Positions 34,085 through 44,111 of a stretch of DNA of 64,000 nucleotides are shown here, piece after piece (the stretch's first letter is position 1; the number at the start of each line of letters is the position of its first letter). Made by a program: the position numbers and the translations under genes. This DNA comes from Cherax quadricarinatus (lineage: Eukaryota; Arthropoda; Malacostraca; Decapoda; Parastacidae): NCBI RefSeq assembly GCF_038502225.1, contig NC_091340.1, forward strand, positions 29,195,294 through 29,259,293, given 5' to 3'. Under the pieces are notes generated by a model that searched no databases, was not told the DNA's origin, and saw nothing but the letters and a program-made list of their open reading frames with translations.

Positions 34085-34086
<2 letters not shown>
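32839..34086 (+). pseudogene. CR1-like retrotransposon, 5'-truncated, inactivated RT
   Basis: The copy begins AGCAGTAAGACAAGAGAG right after (AC)n and carries RT motifs CIFLDCKKAFDTVP and VTSGVPQGSVLG. The catalytic box is mutated from FADD to FAND at about 33147-33158, so the RT would be inactive. The frame 32860-33627 is broken near 33495-33545 by a piece of another repeat (CGCGGGGGCATTGACCCCCG), which is the reverse complement of the GGTCAACGCCCC repeat at 41.9 kb. The C-terminal tail resumes at about 33551-33808 and ends early in TGA. The 3' UTR and (AC)n tail (34087-34121) are normal. Confidence 0.85.
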
Positions 34087-34121
<35 letters not shown>

Positions 34122-34122
<1 letters not shown>

Positions 34123-34392
34123 AGGCCTAGTGTCTAATCGACATGTGCCTAGGACAACAAAGTAACTAACTGGTTACTAACACATACATGATTGATAATA
34201 TTTCCCACAATAAGATAATCATCTCGACTCTGCTGACTGACACTATGATCGGACCTCTCCCATACTCCAGTCTTCCTTTCCATTTACTTAATTACAGAAT
34301 TAAGTCAATTGAAATCCTCTTGCGTGTTGCAGCACCTGCTGACTGCAGCTGGTGGTGAACGCTGTGCTGATGATAACATCAGTTAAATTAGT
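34122..34392. other. Anonymous spacer
   Basis: No feature recognised. Confidence 0.5.
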
Positions 34393-34515
34393 ATACCTGG
34401 AGTATACCTGGAGAGTGTTCTAAGGGTCAATGCCCCCCTGGCTTGGTCCATAACCAGGTCTCGAGGTGGATCAAGGGCTGATCAGTGAGGTTGTTACTGC
34501 TGACCGCACACACAA
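34393..34515 (-). mobile_element. Non-LTR 3'-end fragment (same family as 41.9 kb)
   Basis: TACCTGGAGAGTGTTC, GGGTCAATGCCCCC, CCAGGTCTCGAGGTGGATC and GGGCTGATCAG appear in the order seen at 13520 and 41926. Short fragment without coding sequence. 34516-34639 is anonymous. Confidence 0.65.
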
Positions 34516-34639
34516 CACAGTTATTCATTTTTGCCAGAAAGAATCAACACTATCAAAAATGTATATATTTGCAGATAATGAAAAAAGCTTATTGAAAAAA
34601 ATAAATACAAAAGCAATATAATGCGATTATATTACATTA

Positions 34640-35070
34640 AGAACATAAGAAAGAAGGAACACTGCAACAGGCCTACTGGCCTATATGAGGCAGGTCCAAT
34701 TCTTCTACCGGCTTAAGCTCACTGACCTAGTGACCTTAAGCTCACTGATCTAGTGAGGTCAGACACGTCACTTAAAGGAGGAGCACAGCATCCGACCTAG
34801 TAGCACAAGCTAGTCAGGTCCAACTCACACCCACCCACACCCACTCATATATTTATCCAACCTATTTTTAAAACTGCACAAGGTCTTAGCTTCTATGACG
34901 GTACTCGGGAGTTTGTTCCACTCATCCACAACTCTATTACCAAACCAGTCCTTTCCTATTTCCTTCCTGAATCTGAATTTTTCAAATTTAAAACCATTGC
35001 TGCATTTGTGTATATTATTCCATCGTGTCGGAATTTCATTCCATTTATCCCCACTGAGCATCATCACAAG
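34640..35070 (-). pseudogene. CR1 3'-end fragment with ORF2 C-terminus
   Basis: On the minus strand 35067-34825 encodes about 80 residues, including SNGFKFEKFRFRKEIGKDWF and GNRVVDEWNKLPSTVIEA and ending in CGWV and a stop. This is the C-terminal tail typical of CR1 ORF2 and matches the tail missing from the CR1 at 36-40.7 kb. The 3' UTR reads AGGCCTACTGGCCTATATGAG (plus-strand sense), a phrase that recurs at 49103-49325. Extreme 5' truncation; not functional. Confidence 0.8.
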
Positions 35071-35104
35071 AAGACCTGGACAGACTGACCATGTACAGTA
35101 ATCG

Positions 35105-35240
35105 TGGTTTAGAAAGACACGTAAGCAAACACTATAACATATTTATTAGAAAACGTTTCGGTCCTGGAACCAAGGTTCCAGGACCGAAACGTTTTCTAAT
35201 AAATATGTTATAGTGTTTGCTTACGTGTCTTTCTAAACCA
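35105..35240. repeat. 136-bp near-perfect palindrome ending in a GAAACGTTTT word
   Basis: Arms of 67 bp with a 2-base AA centre at 35172-35173. Each arm contains GGTCCTGGAACC / GGTTCCAGGACC and GAAACGTTTTCTAATAAAT, then a shared TATGTTATAGTGTTTGCTTA. The GAAACGTT plus AATAAA order is that of the PLE tails, so it is probably an inverted terminal repeat pair of another PLE family. It is followed by AACTTGTCGGTATTTATTACC, also a PLE-like tail. Confidence 0.85.
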
Positions 35241-35242
35241 AC

Positions 35243-35900
35243 TTGTCGGTATTTATTACCAAGGTTTATACCACAGTAATCGTAGACACGGTTTATCTGC
35301 ATAAATTACATGTAAACAGGCCACACACCGTAGATAAACCTCTGTGACACTACTACCAATAGAAAAAAAATCAGAAAATAGAATATGCGAAATGTTTAAG
35401 CTACGGTATTGTGATTTTCATTCTTCACACGGCTGTACATAACCTAAATCCACACCCACTAATCAACAAATCCTCCTACCTCACCCAGTCACCCCTCTCC
35501 CAGTCTGCCTCTCCCTCCCTCCCACCCTCCCATTCATCAATATCTACCACATGCGCTGATTGCATAAATATTGATGCATTTCTGACAGTATCCACACCAA
35601 CACACACAACCATCACACTACATTAAAGCTGACCCCAGAACAACCTGGTTGATCCTGTATTTACTGTATCCGTTATACGAATCAGTGTCTCGTAAAATAT
35701 GGTTGAGGGGCTACAATAACTCACGAGTAAAGGCCGCTGGTTCATGGAGTGCCTTTGATTTACCAGATGTGTTCAGTAACTCGCACACACACGAAATAAG
35801 CTGCAGGCACTTACAGTGTAAATTATCAGGGAAAAGTTATGACAGCGGAAATTTCAACACTTCCATAAAACAAGTGGTAAATAAATATATAAAATAATTA
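35243..35900. other. Anonymous spacer
   Basis: No gene recognised. A TCCC/CCTCCC-rich patch lies at 35500-35535. Confidence 0.5.
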
Positions 35901-35985
<85 letters not shown>

Positions 35986-36050
35986 CATTATTATGTTTAT
36001 AATAGTAATAATAATGATAATTATAATAATATTTATAATAATAAAATGGT
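35901..36050. repeat. (AAT)n/(ATT)n microsatellite
   Basis: AAT repeats that switch to ATT repeats at about 35950, so the tract can form a large AT-rich hairpin. Confidence 0.9.
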
Positions 36051-36249
36051 AATTTTTTATTTCCCCGGACACCTCAGCGTGTGTGACGTGTCTACAGGTG
36101 AGCTTACCTGGAGTTTACCCAATAGCATCGCTATTGGGCCGTGCGGACGTGCTGCGCAGTAGCTCCTGATTGAGTTGGCTTTTGCGCAGTGTTGACGTGT
36201 ACTTGGCTCTGTGAAGACCTGTTTGCGCGCTCTCTAGAATTGAAGCAAG

Positions 36250-37088
36250 ATGCCCTCCATCGAGCAACTTTACCAACAGCTTAAGGAAGAATTGAGGTTG
36301 GCGAATATGGAAATTCGGCGACTGACCGAGGAAAACAAAAAGATTCGGAGTAGTCCTCCTGTTTTGAGTCCTCAGGTCAAGAAGGGAAACTGGTCAGTGG
36401 CTGGACAGCAGGGAAAGAAGTTGACGATCAAGAAGACGAATGGAAAGGTAGAAACGATGAAGAAGAGACTGCCGTGGAAACTGTTGTGGAAACATCCAAT
36501 ACATTCTCAGTGCTACCCGACGAATGCGAGTCGAATACTGGGAACGTCACGACGAAAGACATTAAGGAAGGTACGAATATTGTTGTTGTTGGGGATAGCC
36601 AAGTTAGGTATATGGATAGGGCGTTCTGCTTGAAGGACAGGAGTAGGAGACAGAGAGTTTGCTTTCCTGGGGCTGGGATGGAGGATATTGTTAGCCGTCT
36701 GGATGACATCATGAGAGGTAATGAGAGCAATCCTATTATCTGTCTCAGTGCTGGAGGCAACGATGTTGGCAGACGTAGGAGTGAGGACCTGATTAGCAGG
36801 TATAGGTCAGCAATAGAAATAATTAGAAGTAAGGGAGGGAACCCTCTCATATGTGGTATTTTGCCAAGGAGGGGAGTTGGAAATGAATGGTTGTCCAGGG
36901 CAATTGGTGTCAATTGCTGGCTGGACAAATACTGTAAGGAAAATGCGGTAACATTCATCGACAACTGGGTCCTCTTCTATGGCAGAAATGACATGTATGC
37001 TAGGGATGGGGTTCACTTACCTAGGTGTGGGGTGGGAGCACTGGCAACTGCAGTGGAGGGAGCAGTTAGGACTTTAAACTATGAATAG
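36250..37088 (+). pseudogene. CR1 ORF1: coiled coil plus SGNH/GDSL-type esterase
   Basis: The first frame (36250 to about 36420) starts MPSIEQLYQQLKEELRLANM and is a heptad-like coiled coil. The second frame, open through 37088, carries the esterase: block I VVVGDSQVRYMD, block III LSAGGNDVG, and block V RDGVH near the C-terminus, giving the Ser, Gly/Asn and Asp-His set of SGNH hydrolases. Esterase-bearing ORF1 proteins are known in CR1 elements; their role in retrotransposition is unclear. The two parts are in different frames, and the shift lies near 36420 where both frames read plausibly. A single indel would explain the break. Confidence 0.8.
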
Positions 37089-37096
37089 TTAGTGGT

Positions 37097-38420
37097 ATGG
37101 GTTTTGGCAGGAAAACAGTGAAGTCCCAGTGTAGTAATATTACGAGTTCTAGGGGAACTAGTAATAATAAGAACGAGATAGATATTGAAAAGCCAGGGAC
37201 CTTGGGTGATAAGGACAGTAATAGGTTTAGTAGAAAAATAGAAATGAGCAGGAAGGGTAAAGAGAAAGGAGAGTCTTTCAATGTTTATTATGCTAATTGA
37301 GGTAGTGCTAGGAATAAGATGGACGAGTTGAGATTAGTTGCTAGTGTAGGTAACATTGATGTATTTGCCTTAACTGAGACGTGGTTTAATTCAAAAAGTC
37401 GGGACATGCCTGCGGAATGTCATATTCAGGGTTTTAAATTGTTCCAAGAAGATAGAAGTATTGGGAGGGGGGGTGGGGTGGCATTGTATGTCCGAGATCG
37501 CTTGAACTGTTTCATAAAAACGGGTATTAAGTCTGAAGTAACACATACAGAGTCTGTTTGGATAGAATTTTCAGAGGGGCATGAAAAACTGATTTTAGGA
37601 GTGATATACCGTCCCCAAAACTTAGATAGGGACCAAGGGAAACTACTATGGGAGGAAATTGTTAAGGCCACAAGGCACGATAATGTAGTAATTCTAGGAG
37701 ACTTTAACTTTAGTCATGTTGATTGGAATTTCTTGACTGGGAATTTAGAATCATACGACTTCTTAGAAGTAGTTCAGGATTGTTTTTTGAAGCAGTTTGT
37801 GACAGAACCTACAAGGGGAATTAACCTACTTGACTTAGTTATGACAAACAATGAATCCCTTGTTAATAATTTAGAAAATTCAGAGGAACTGGGTGCTAGC
37901 GACCACAAATCAATTACATTTAGCATTGAATGGAAGTACGATAGTAGCGATAACTCAGTAACAGTCCCAGATTATCGCTTAGCAGATTACGATGGGCTTA
38001 GAGAACACTTATCATCTGTTGACTGGGGTAACGAAGAGAGCTATCAATATGACAGTTTTCTGAACACAATACATGCTGCTCAAAGAGCGTTTATCCCATA
38101 TAAAGAAATTAGATCAAATAGAAATGACCCAAAATGGATGAATAATAGGCTCAAATATCTACTAGGGCATAAGAAAGGAATTTATAGGCGTATCAAAAGA
38201 GGCGAGGGTCACCTTATGAATCAGTATATTGACATTAAGAGGGACATTAAAAAGGGGATAAGAAAAGCTAAAAGGGACTATGAAATTAAAGTTGCTAGGG
38301 ATTCTAAAACTAACCCAAAAAGTTTTTTCCAGGTATATAGAACAAAAGTTAGAGATAAGTTAGGTCCCCTTAAAAATAACTATGGGCATCTTACTGACAA
38401 AGAGAATGAAATGTGCTTGA
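37097..38420 (+). pseudogene. CR1 ORF2, endonuclease part
   Basis: The frame opens at 37097 and is stopped by TGA at 37298-37300 inside the usual N-terminal signature (NVYYAN-stop-GSARNKMDELR). It then continues from the ATG at 37319 to the PLE insertion at 38420. Endonuclease residues are visible: E in LTETW, D/N in LGDFNF, and D/H in GASDHKS. A linker follows with KAKRDYEIKVARDSK. The protein would nick DNA to prime reverse transcription. The stop codon and the insertion make this copy inactive. Confidence 0.85.
38408..38420. repeat. Target-site duplication, left copy
   Basis: GAAATGTGCTTGA, repeated at 39262-39274. It bounds the PLE insertion in CR1 ORF2. Confidence 0.85.
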
Positions 38421-38490
38421 ACATCAAAATGGTATACAATACCGACAGGTTGTTAGGTAAGACACATATGCAACAGTTAGACAACTTTAT

Positions 38491-38531
38491 TCCGAAACGT
38501 TTCGCCTACACAGTAGGCTTCTTCAGTCGAA
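38491..38531 (-). ncRNA. Hammerhead-ribozyme-like motif
   Basis: Minus strand: stem I TTCGA, core CTGAAGA, A, stem II GCCTAC-TGT-GTAGGC, GAAACGTT, stem I partner TCGGA (five pairs with one G-U). Confidence 0.5.
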
Positions 38532-38713
38532 TACAGAAAGTAGGCAGGAACAGTAGAGATGTGAAGACGATGTAATCAGTCCATCACCCTTGTAGTCGTA
38601 GAATTTGAGGTTGTCAGTCCCTCGGCCTGGAGAAGTTCAGTTCCATAGTCAGGAACTATCTGAAGATCAAGCGACAGTGCGGAGACTTAAATACTGTCGG
38701 AAGGAGAGGTGCA

Positions 38714-38751
<38 letters not shown>

Positions 38752-39181
38752 AGAACGTAGCCACTGAGAGGTCATGTCCCTCTCAGATCCAACACTTCTC
38801 ACTTGAAAAGCTTGTCCAAGGTGTTTTCTGTACCAAGATGCCATGTGTTGCAACACATGCAACTCCATGTGTTGCAACACATGGCATCTTGGTACAGAAA
38901 ACACCTTGGACAAGCTTTTCAAGTGAGAAGTGTTGGATCTGAGAGGGACATGACCTCTCAGTGGCTACGTTCTCACTACTACTACTACTACTACTACTCT
39001 GCACCTCTCCTTCCGACAGTATTTAAGTCTCCGCACTGTCGCTTGATCTTCAGATAGTTCCTGACTATGGAACTGAACTTCTCCAGGCCGAGGGACTGAC
39101 AACCTCAAATTCTACGACTACAAGGGTGATGGACTGATTACATCGTCTTCACATCTCTACTGTTCCTGCCTACTTTCTGTA

Positions 39182-39222
39182 TTCGACTGAAGAAGCCTAC
39201 TGTGTAGGCGAAACGTTTCGGA
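39182..39222 (+). ncRNA. Hammerhead-ribozyme-like motif
   Basis: Mirror of 38491-38531 in the right arm: TTCGA + CTGAAGA + A + GCCTAC/GTAGGC + GAAACGTT + TCGGA. Confidence 0.5.
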
Positions 39223-39261
39223 ATAAAGTTGTCTAACTGTTGCATATGTGTCTTACCTAAC

Positions 39262-39274
39262 GAAATGTGCTTGA
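39262..39274. repeat. Target-site duplication, right copy
   Basis: GAAATGTGCTTGA, identical to 38408-38420. Confidence 0.85.
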
Positions 39275-40676
39275 TTTTAAATCATTATTTTCTCTCAGTT
39301 TTTACACAGGAAGACACTAACAATATTCCAGTAATTAATTTTTACAGTGGGCTAGAAGAAGATAAATTATGTAACATCACAGTCACTAGTGAGATGGTTG
39401 TGAAGCAGATAGACAGACTGAAGCAAAATAAGTCGCCGGGTCCTAATGAGGTTTTTTCAAGGGTTCTTAAGGAATGCAAAATGGAACTCTGTGAACCATT
39501 AACTAATATTTTTAATTTATCTCTTCAAACAGGTGTAGTGTCTGATATGTGGAAGATGGCTAATGTAACTCCTATTTTTAAACAGGGGACAAGTCGTTAC
39601 CGTCAAATTACCGCCCAATAAGCCTGACCTCAATTGTAGGCAAATTACTAGAGTCAATTATAGCTGAGATTATAAGAAGCCATCTCGATAAGCATAGCTT
39701 GATTAATGATACTCAGCATGGATTCACCAGAGGCCGGTCTTGTCTAACTAATTTATTAACTTTCTTCAGTAAAGCTTTTGAGGCTGTTGACCACAATAAA
39801 GAATTTGATATTATTTACTTAGATTTTAGTAAGGCTTTTGATAGAGTTCCGCACCATAGACTGTTAAAGAAAGTGGCAGCTCATGGCATTGGGGGAAAAG
39901 TGCTCTCGTGGATCGAGTCATGGCTCACTGACATAAGCAGAGAGTGTCCATAAATGGGGTTAAATCCGAGTGGGGATCTGTAACAAGTGGCGTTCCACAG
40001 GGATCAGTCTTGGGCCCGTTGTTGTTTATAATATATATCAATGATCTTGATGAGGGAATTACTAGTGATATGAGCAAATTCGCCGATGACACAAAGATAG
40101 GTAGGATAATTGATTCAAACGTAGATGTTATGGAACTTCAGGAGGATTTAAACAAACTCTATTCTTGGTCAGAAAAGTGGCAGATGCAGTTCAATGTAGA
40201 TAAATGCAAGGTTCTGAAGCTTGGGAGTGCCCATAACCCTAGTACTTATAAGTTAAATGATGTAGAACTTAGCCATACAGATTGCGAAAAGGACTTGGGG
40301 GTTATGGTGAGCGGCAACCTTAAACCAAGACAGCAATGCCTAAGCGTACGTAATAAGGCAAATAGATTACTGGGATTTATATCAAGAAGTGTAAGCAACA
40401 GAAGTCCAGAGGTCATACTGCAGCTTTATACATCATTAGTAAGGCCTCACCTAGGTTATGCAGCTCAGTTCTGGTCTCCGTATTACAAAATGGACATAAA
40501 TTCGTTAGAAAACATTCAGCGTAGGATGACTAAATTAATACATAGCATTAGAAATCTTCCTTATGAAGAAAGATTGAAGACTCTTAAGTTACATTCACTT
40601 GTTAGACGAAGAATGAGGGGAGACCTGATCGAAGTGTATAAGTGGAAGATAGGTATTAATAAAGGGGATATTAATA
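39262..40676 (+). pseudogene. CR1 ORF2, reverse transcriptase part
   Basis: Three frames joined by two small deletions. 39263-39590 runs from SVFTQEDTNN to WKMANVTPIFKQG. A one-base loss in the G run near 39588 shifts to 39590-39930, which holds LPSNYRPISLTSIVGKLLES, QHGFTRGRSCLTNL and YLDFSKAFDRVPH. A second loss near 39930 shifts to 39944-40676 with VTSGVPQGSVLGPLLF and an intact FADD (about 40080-40091). The copy stops after INKGDIN, before the C-terminal tail present at 34.8-35.07 kb. RT catalytic residues survive but the frame does not. Confidence 0.85.
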
Positions 40677-41400
40677 GGGAAATTTTTTCCCAGTAAAAGT
40701 AGGCCTTAGACAAGGATGTGTGATGTCACCGTGGTTGTTTAATATATTTATAGATGGGGTTGTAAGAGAAGTAAATGCGAGGGTCTTGGCAAGAGGCGTG
40801 GAGTTAAAAGATAAAGAATCACACACAAAGTGGGAGTTGTCACAGCTGCTCTTTGCTGATGACACTGTGCTCTTGGGAGATTCTGAAGAGAAGTTGCAGA
40901 GATTGGTGGATGAATTTGGTAGGGTGTGCAAAAGAAGAAAATTAAAGGTGAATACAGGAAAGAGTAAGGTTATGAGGATAACAAAAAGATTAGGTGATGA
41001 AAGATTGAATATCAGATTGGAGGGAGAGAGTATGGAGGAGGTGAACGTATTCAGATATTTGGGAGTGGACGTGTCAGCGGATGGGTCTATGAAAGATGAG
41101 GTGAATCATAGAATTGATGAGGGAAAAAGAGTGAGTGGTGCACTTAGGAGTCTGTGGAGACAAAGAACTTTGTCCTTGGAGGCAAAGAGGGGAATGTATG
41201 AGAGTATAGTTTTACCAACGCTGTTATATGGGTGTGAAGCATGGGTGATGAATGTTGCAGCGAGGAGAAGGCTGGAGGCAGTGGAGATGTCATGTCTGAG
41301 GGCAATGTGTGGTGTGAATATAATGCAGAGAATTCGTAGTTTGGAAGTTAGGAGGAGGTGCGGGATTACCAAAACTGTTGTCCAGAGGGCTGAGGAAGGG
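40677..41400 (+). pseudogene. 5'-truncated RTE fragment fused to CR1
   Basis: From GGGAAATTTTTTCCCAG the sequence follows 25275-25998 of the RTE at 22.9 kb, with only three substitutions that I can see (for example GGTGATGAAAG for GGTGAAGAAAG). The frame encodes RT from VGLRQGC through FADD to VVQRAEEG and is open up to the N gap. There is no target duplication at the CR1 side, and the other end is lost in the gap. Near identity to the full-length copy suggests either a recent insertion or an assembly join. Confidence 0.85.
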
Positions 41401-41500
41401 NNNNNNNNNNNNNNNNNNNNNNNNNNNNNNNNNNNNNNNNNNNNNNNNNNNNNNNNNNNNNNNNNNNNNNNNNNNNNNNNNNNNNNNNNNNNNNNNNNNN
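41401..41500. other. Assembly gap (100 N)
   Basis: Exactly 100 N, the usual placeholder for a gap of unknown size. The sequence on the right is unrelated to the RTE on the left. Confidence 0.99.
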
Positions 41501-41724
41501 TCACTTCTTCTCCATATTGTTTCATACTATGGAACAATGCTCTTCTCCAGACTGAGGGACTGACCACCTCAAAACTTTAAGGGTGATGGACTGATTACAT
41601 CGTCTTCAAGTATCTTCTGCTTCTATCAACCTTTCCTGTACTTGACTGAAGAAGCCTACTGTGTAGGCGAAACGTTTCACAATAAAGATACCTAACTGTT
41701 GCATATGTGTCTTACCTAACACAC
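41501..41724 (+). mobile_element. Penelope-like terminal-repeat fragment
   Basis: Same family as the arms of 38421-39261: CTGAGGGACTGACCACCTC, GGGTGATGGACTGATTACATC, CTGAAGAAGCC...GAAACGTTTC, AATAAAGATACC and GCATATGTGTCTTACC. Its left part is cut by the gap. 41725-41925 is anonymous. Confidence 0.7.
41643..41679 (+). ncRNA. Hammerhead-ribozyme-like motif
   Basis: Stem I TGA, core CTGAAGA, A, stem II GCCTAC-TGT-GTAGGC, GAAACGTT, stem I partner TCA. The stem I sequence differs from other copies on both sides. Confidence 0.5.
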
Positions 41725-41925
41725 AAAAGAGCATTGTTTTGGTTGTATTAAGTTCGGAGGGACAACTTTTTTAAGTTCTCTTCTTACTAACTTAAAATTA
41801 TATTTATTTCCAGCTTAAGTTATAATATTTTAGCTCAGCCGAAAACGATTTACGTAAAATAAGTGATATGCTAATGGCTTCAGGGGCTGAGATTCCCACA
41901 GTCACCTGCTGATAAGGCAGGTCTA

Positions 41926-42900
41926 CCTATCTGGAGGGTATTCCGGGGGTCAACGCCCCCGCGGCCCGGTCCACGACCAGGCCTTCCGGTGGATCAGGGC
42001 CTGATCAACTAAGTTGTTACTTCTAGCCGTACGTAGCCCAACGTACGAACCACGGCACAGCTGATCCGGCACTGACTTTATGTATCTGTCCTGCTACCTC
42101 TTGAAGGTAACCAGGGGTCTATTGGTAATTCCCCTTATGGCTGGTGGGAAGCTGTTGAACAGTCTTGGGCCCCGGACACTTATGGTGCTTTCTCTTAGCT
42201 TACCGATGGCGCCCCTACTTTTCATCGGGTGTATGTTGCATCGCCTGCCCGGTCTTTTGCTTTCGTAAGGATGATTTCTATGTGCAGATTTGGGACCAGT
42301 CCCTCTAGGATTTTCCAGGTGTAGATTATGATGTATCTCTCTCGCCTGTGCTCCAGTGAGTACAAGTCAAGTGCTTCCAAGCGTTCCCAGTAATTAAGGT
42401 GTTTGATGGAATTGATACGTGCAGTAAAGGATCTCTGTACACTCTCAAGATCTGCAATTTCACCTTCTCTGAATGGGGACGTTAAGTACAGCAGTATTCC
42501 AGCCTAGAGAGAACAAGTGATTTAAAAAGGATCATCAGTGGCTTGGCATCTCTTATCTTGAATGTTCTCATTATCCATCTTATCATTTTCCTCGCAGATA
42601 TGATAGTGACACTGTTATGAGCCTTGAAGGTGAGATCCTCAGACATTACCACACCCAGGTCCTTCATATTACTTTTCCGCTCTATTGTGTGATTAGAGTT
42701 TGTAGTATACTCAGTCCTAGTTATTATTTCCTCCAGTTTTCCATAACGGAGTAGTTGGAATTTGTCTTCATTGAACATCATATTGTTCTCTGTTGTCCAT
42801 TGGAAAACTTGGTTTATATCTTCTTGGAGCTTTGCCGTGTCCTCAGTGAATGACACTCTCATGCAGATCCTAGTGTCACCTGCATAGAATAGTACGGTGC
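41926..42900 (-). pseudogene. Non-LTR retrotransposon: 3' UTR and C-terminal part of RT ORF
   Basis: Minus strand. The 3' UTR contains GGCGTTGACCCCCGG-type sequence. The C-terminal tail (about 42110-42220) reads CPGPRLFNSFPPAIRGI. 42862-42482 encodes 126 residues with LQEDINQVFQWTTENNMMFN and KDLGVVMSEDLTFKAH, the post-catalytic RT region of CR1/Jockey-like proteins. The catalytic box just upstream (about 42885) reads YAGD in place of YADD. Many stops follow 42482, so the copy is dead. Same family as 13520 and 34393. Confidence 0.8.
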
Positions 42901-43990
42901 TATGGTTTACATCTTTATGTCTGATATAAGGATGAGGAACAGGATAGGGGCGAGTACTGTGCCTTGTGGAACAGAGCTCTTCACTATGGCAGCTTCCGAT
43001 TTAATTCTGTTTACCACTACTCTTTGTGTTCGATTGGTTAGAAAGTTGAAGATCCATCTGCCCACATTGCCAGTTATCCCTTTAGGACGCATTTTGTGCG
43101 CTATTACACAATGATCGCACTTGTCAAAAGCTTTTGGAAAATCTGTGTATACTACATCTGCATTCTGTTTATTGTCCAGTGCATCCACGACCATATGATG
43201 GTGATCCAATAGTTGTGAGAGGCAGCAGCGACCTACCCTGAACCCATGTTGCCCTGGATTGTGCAATTGTTGGGAATTCAAGTGGTTTGCTATCCTGCTT
43301 CTTAGAACTCTTTCTATTATTTTTATGATGTGGGTCATTAGAGCTATTTGTCTATAGTTCTCAGCTTTTGTTTTGCTGCCACCTTTATGAAGTGGGGGTG
43401 TATCCGTTGTTTTTAGTGACTGTGAAATCTCACCTGTGTCTAAGCTCCTTCTTCCTAGCATACTTAAAGCCCGCGAAAGGGGTTTCTTGCAGTTTTTAAT
43501 GAACACCGAGTTCCACGAGTCTAGGCCTGGGGCTGAGTGCATGGGCATGTTGTCGATGACTTTCTCAAAGTCTAGTGGAGTTAGGGTTATGTCAGAAATA
43601 TGGCCTACATTAACAGGGTTTTAAGGCGCATACATGTCTATCTTTGGACTGACTAGTGGCTCGCTAAATATAGAGTCATATTGAGATTTCAGTATCCCAC
43701 TTATTTCTTTGTTGTCATCTGTGTAAGATACATCTTGTCTGAGTAGTGACCCTATTCTAGATGTGATTTTTGCCTTGTTTTTGGCATATGAGAAGAAATA
43801 CTTCGAATTTCTTTCAATTTCACTAATTGTCTTTAGCTCTTGTCTCTCCTGGATCCTGAATAAGTCCTTTAACTTCAGCTCAATATTTTCCACTTCCCTG
43901 GTTAGCACTTCCTTCCGTGTTTCAGATAATCTGGGATTCTTGAGCGTATTTCTCTCTCCAGTTTACTTCTTCTCTTCTCCTTTTTTTTTT
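42901..43990 (-). pseudogene. Non-LTR retrotransposon: RT core and linker
   Basis: 43548-42907 encodes 213 residues with the RT fingers and palm: APGLDSWNS, ENYRQIALMTHIIKIIERVL, QHGFRVGRCCLSQLLDHHH, DFPKAFDKCDH and VPQGTVLAPILFL. 43908-43621 gives the EN-RT linker (KYFFSYAKNKAKITSRIGSL). Frames are separated by a stop at 43621 and a shift near 43550. A poly-T run lies at 43980-43994. Confidence 0.8.
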
Positions 43991-44111
43991 TTTTAGGGGA
44001 ATATGCCTTAAACATACTTCAGCTACCAGGAAGCTGACCTTTTCAAGGCACTGGTTAGGGTCGGTGTTATTTAAAATATCTTCCCAACATATTTCATTTA
44101 GGACATAGTTT

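Larger units (their letters stand above)
38421..39261. mobile_element. Palindromic Penelope-like insertion
   Basis: 841 bp with a 13-bp target duplication. The two halves are reverse complements over about 390 bp each (about 38452-38850 and 38870-39261), including TTCCGAAACGTTTCGCC and its mirror; they differ mainly in the number of TAG/CTA repeats (38718-38751 versus 38974-38998). The centre is CACATGCAACTCCATG. It has no open frame of note, so it appears to be a non-autonomous, snap-back form built only from PLE terminal repeats. Removing it joins KENEMCL to the downstream ILNHYF of the CR1 frame. Confidence 0.8.
36070..40676 (+). mobile_element. CR1-type non-LTR retrotransposon, broken and interrupted
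   Basis: The element has a GC-rich leader (36070-36249), ORF1 with an esterase domain, and ORF2 with EN and RT. It ends at 40676, where the sequence switches to an RTE fragment, so its own C-terminus and 3' UTR are missing. An 841-bp palindromic PLE insertion (38421-39261) interrupts ORF2. Relative order and domain content are those of CR1 elements. Confidence 0.85.
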
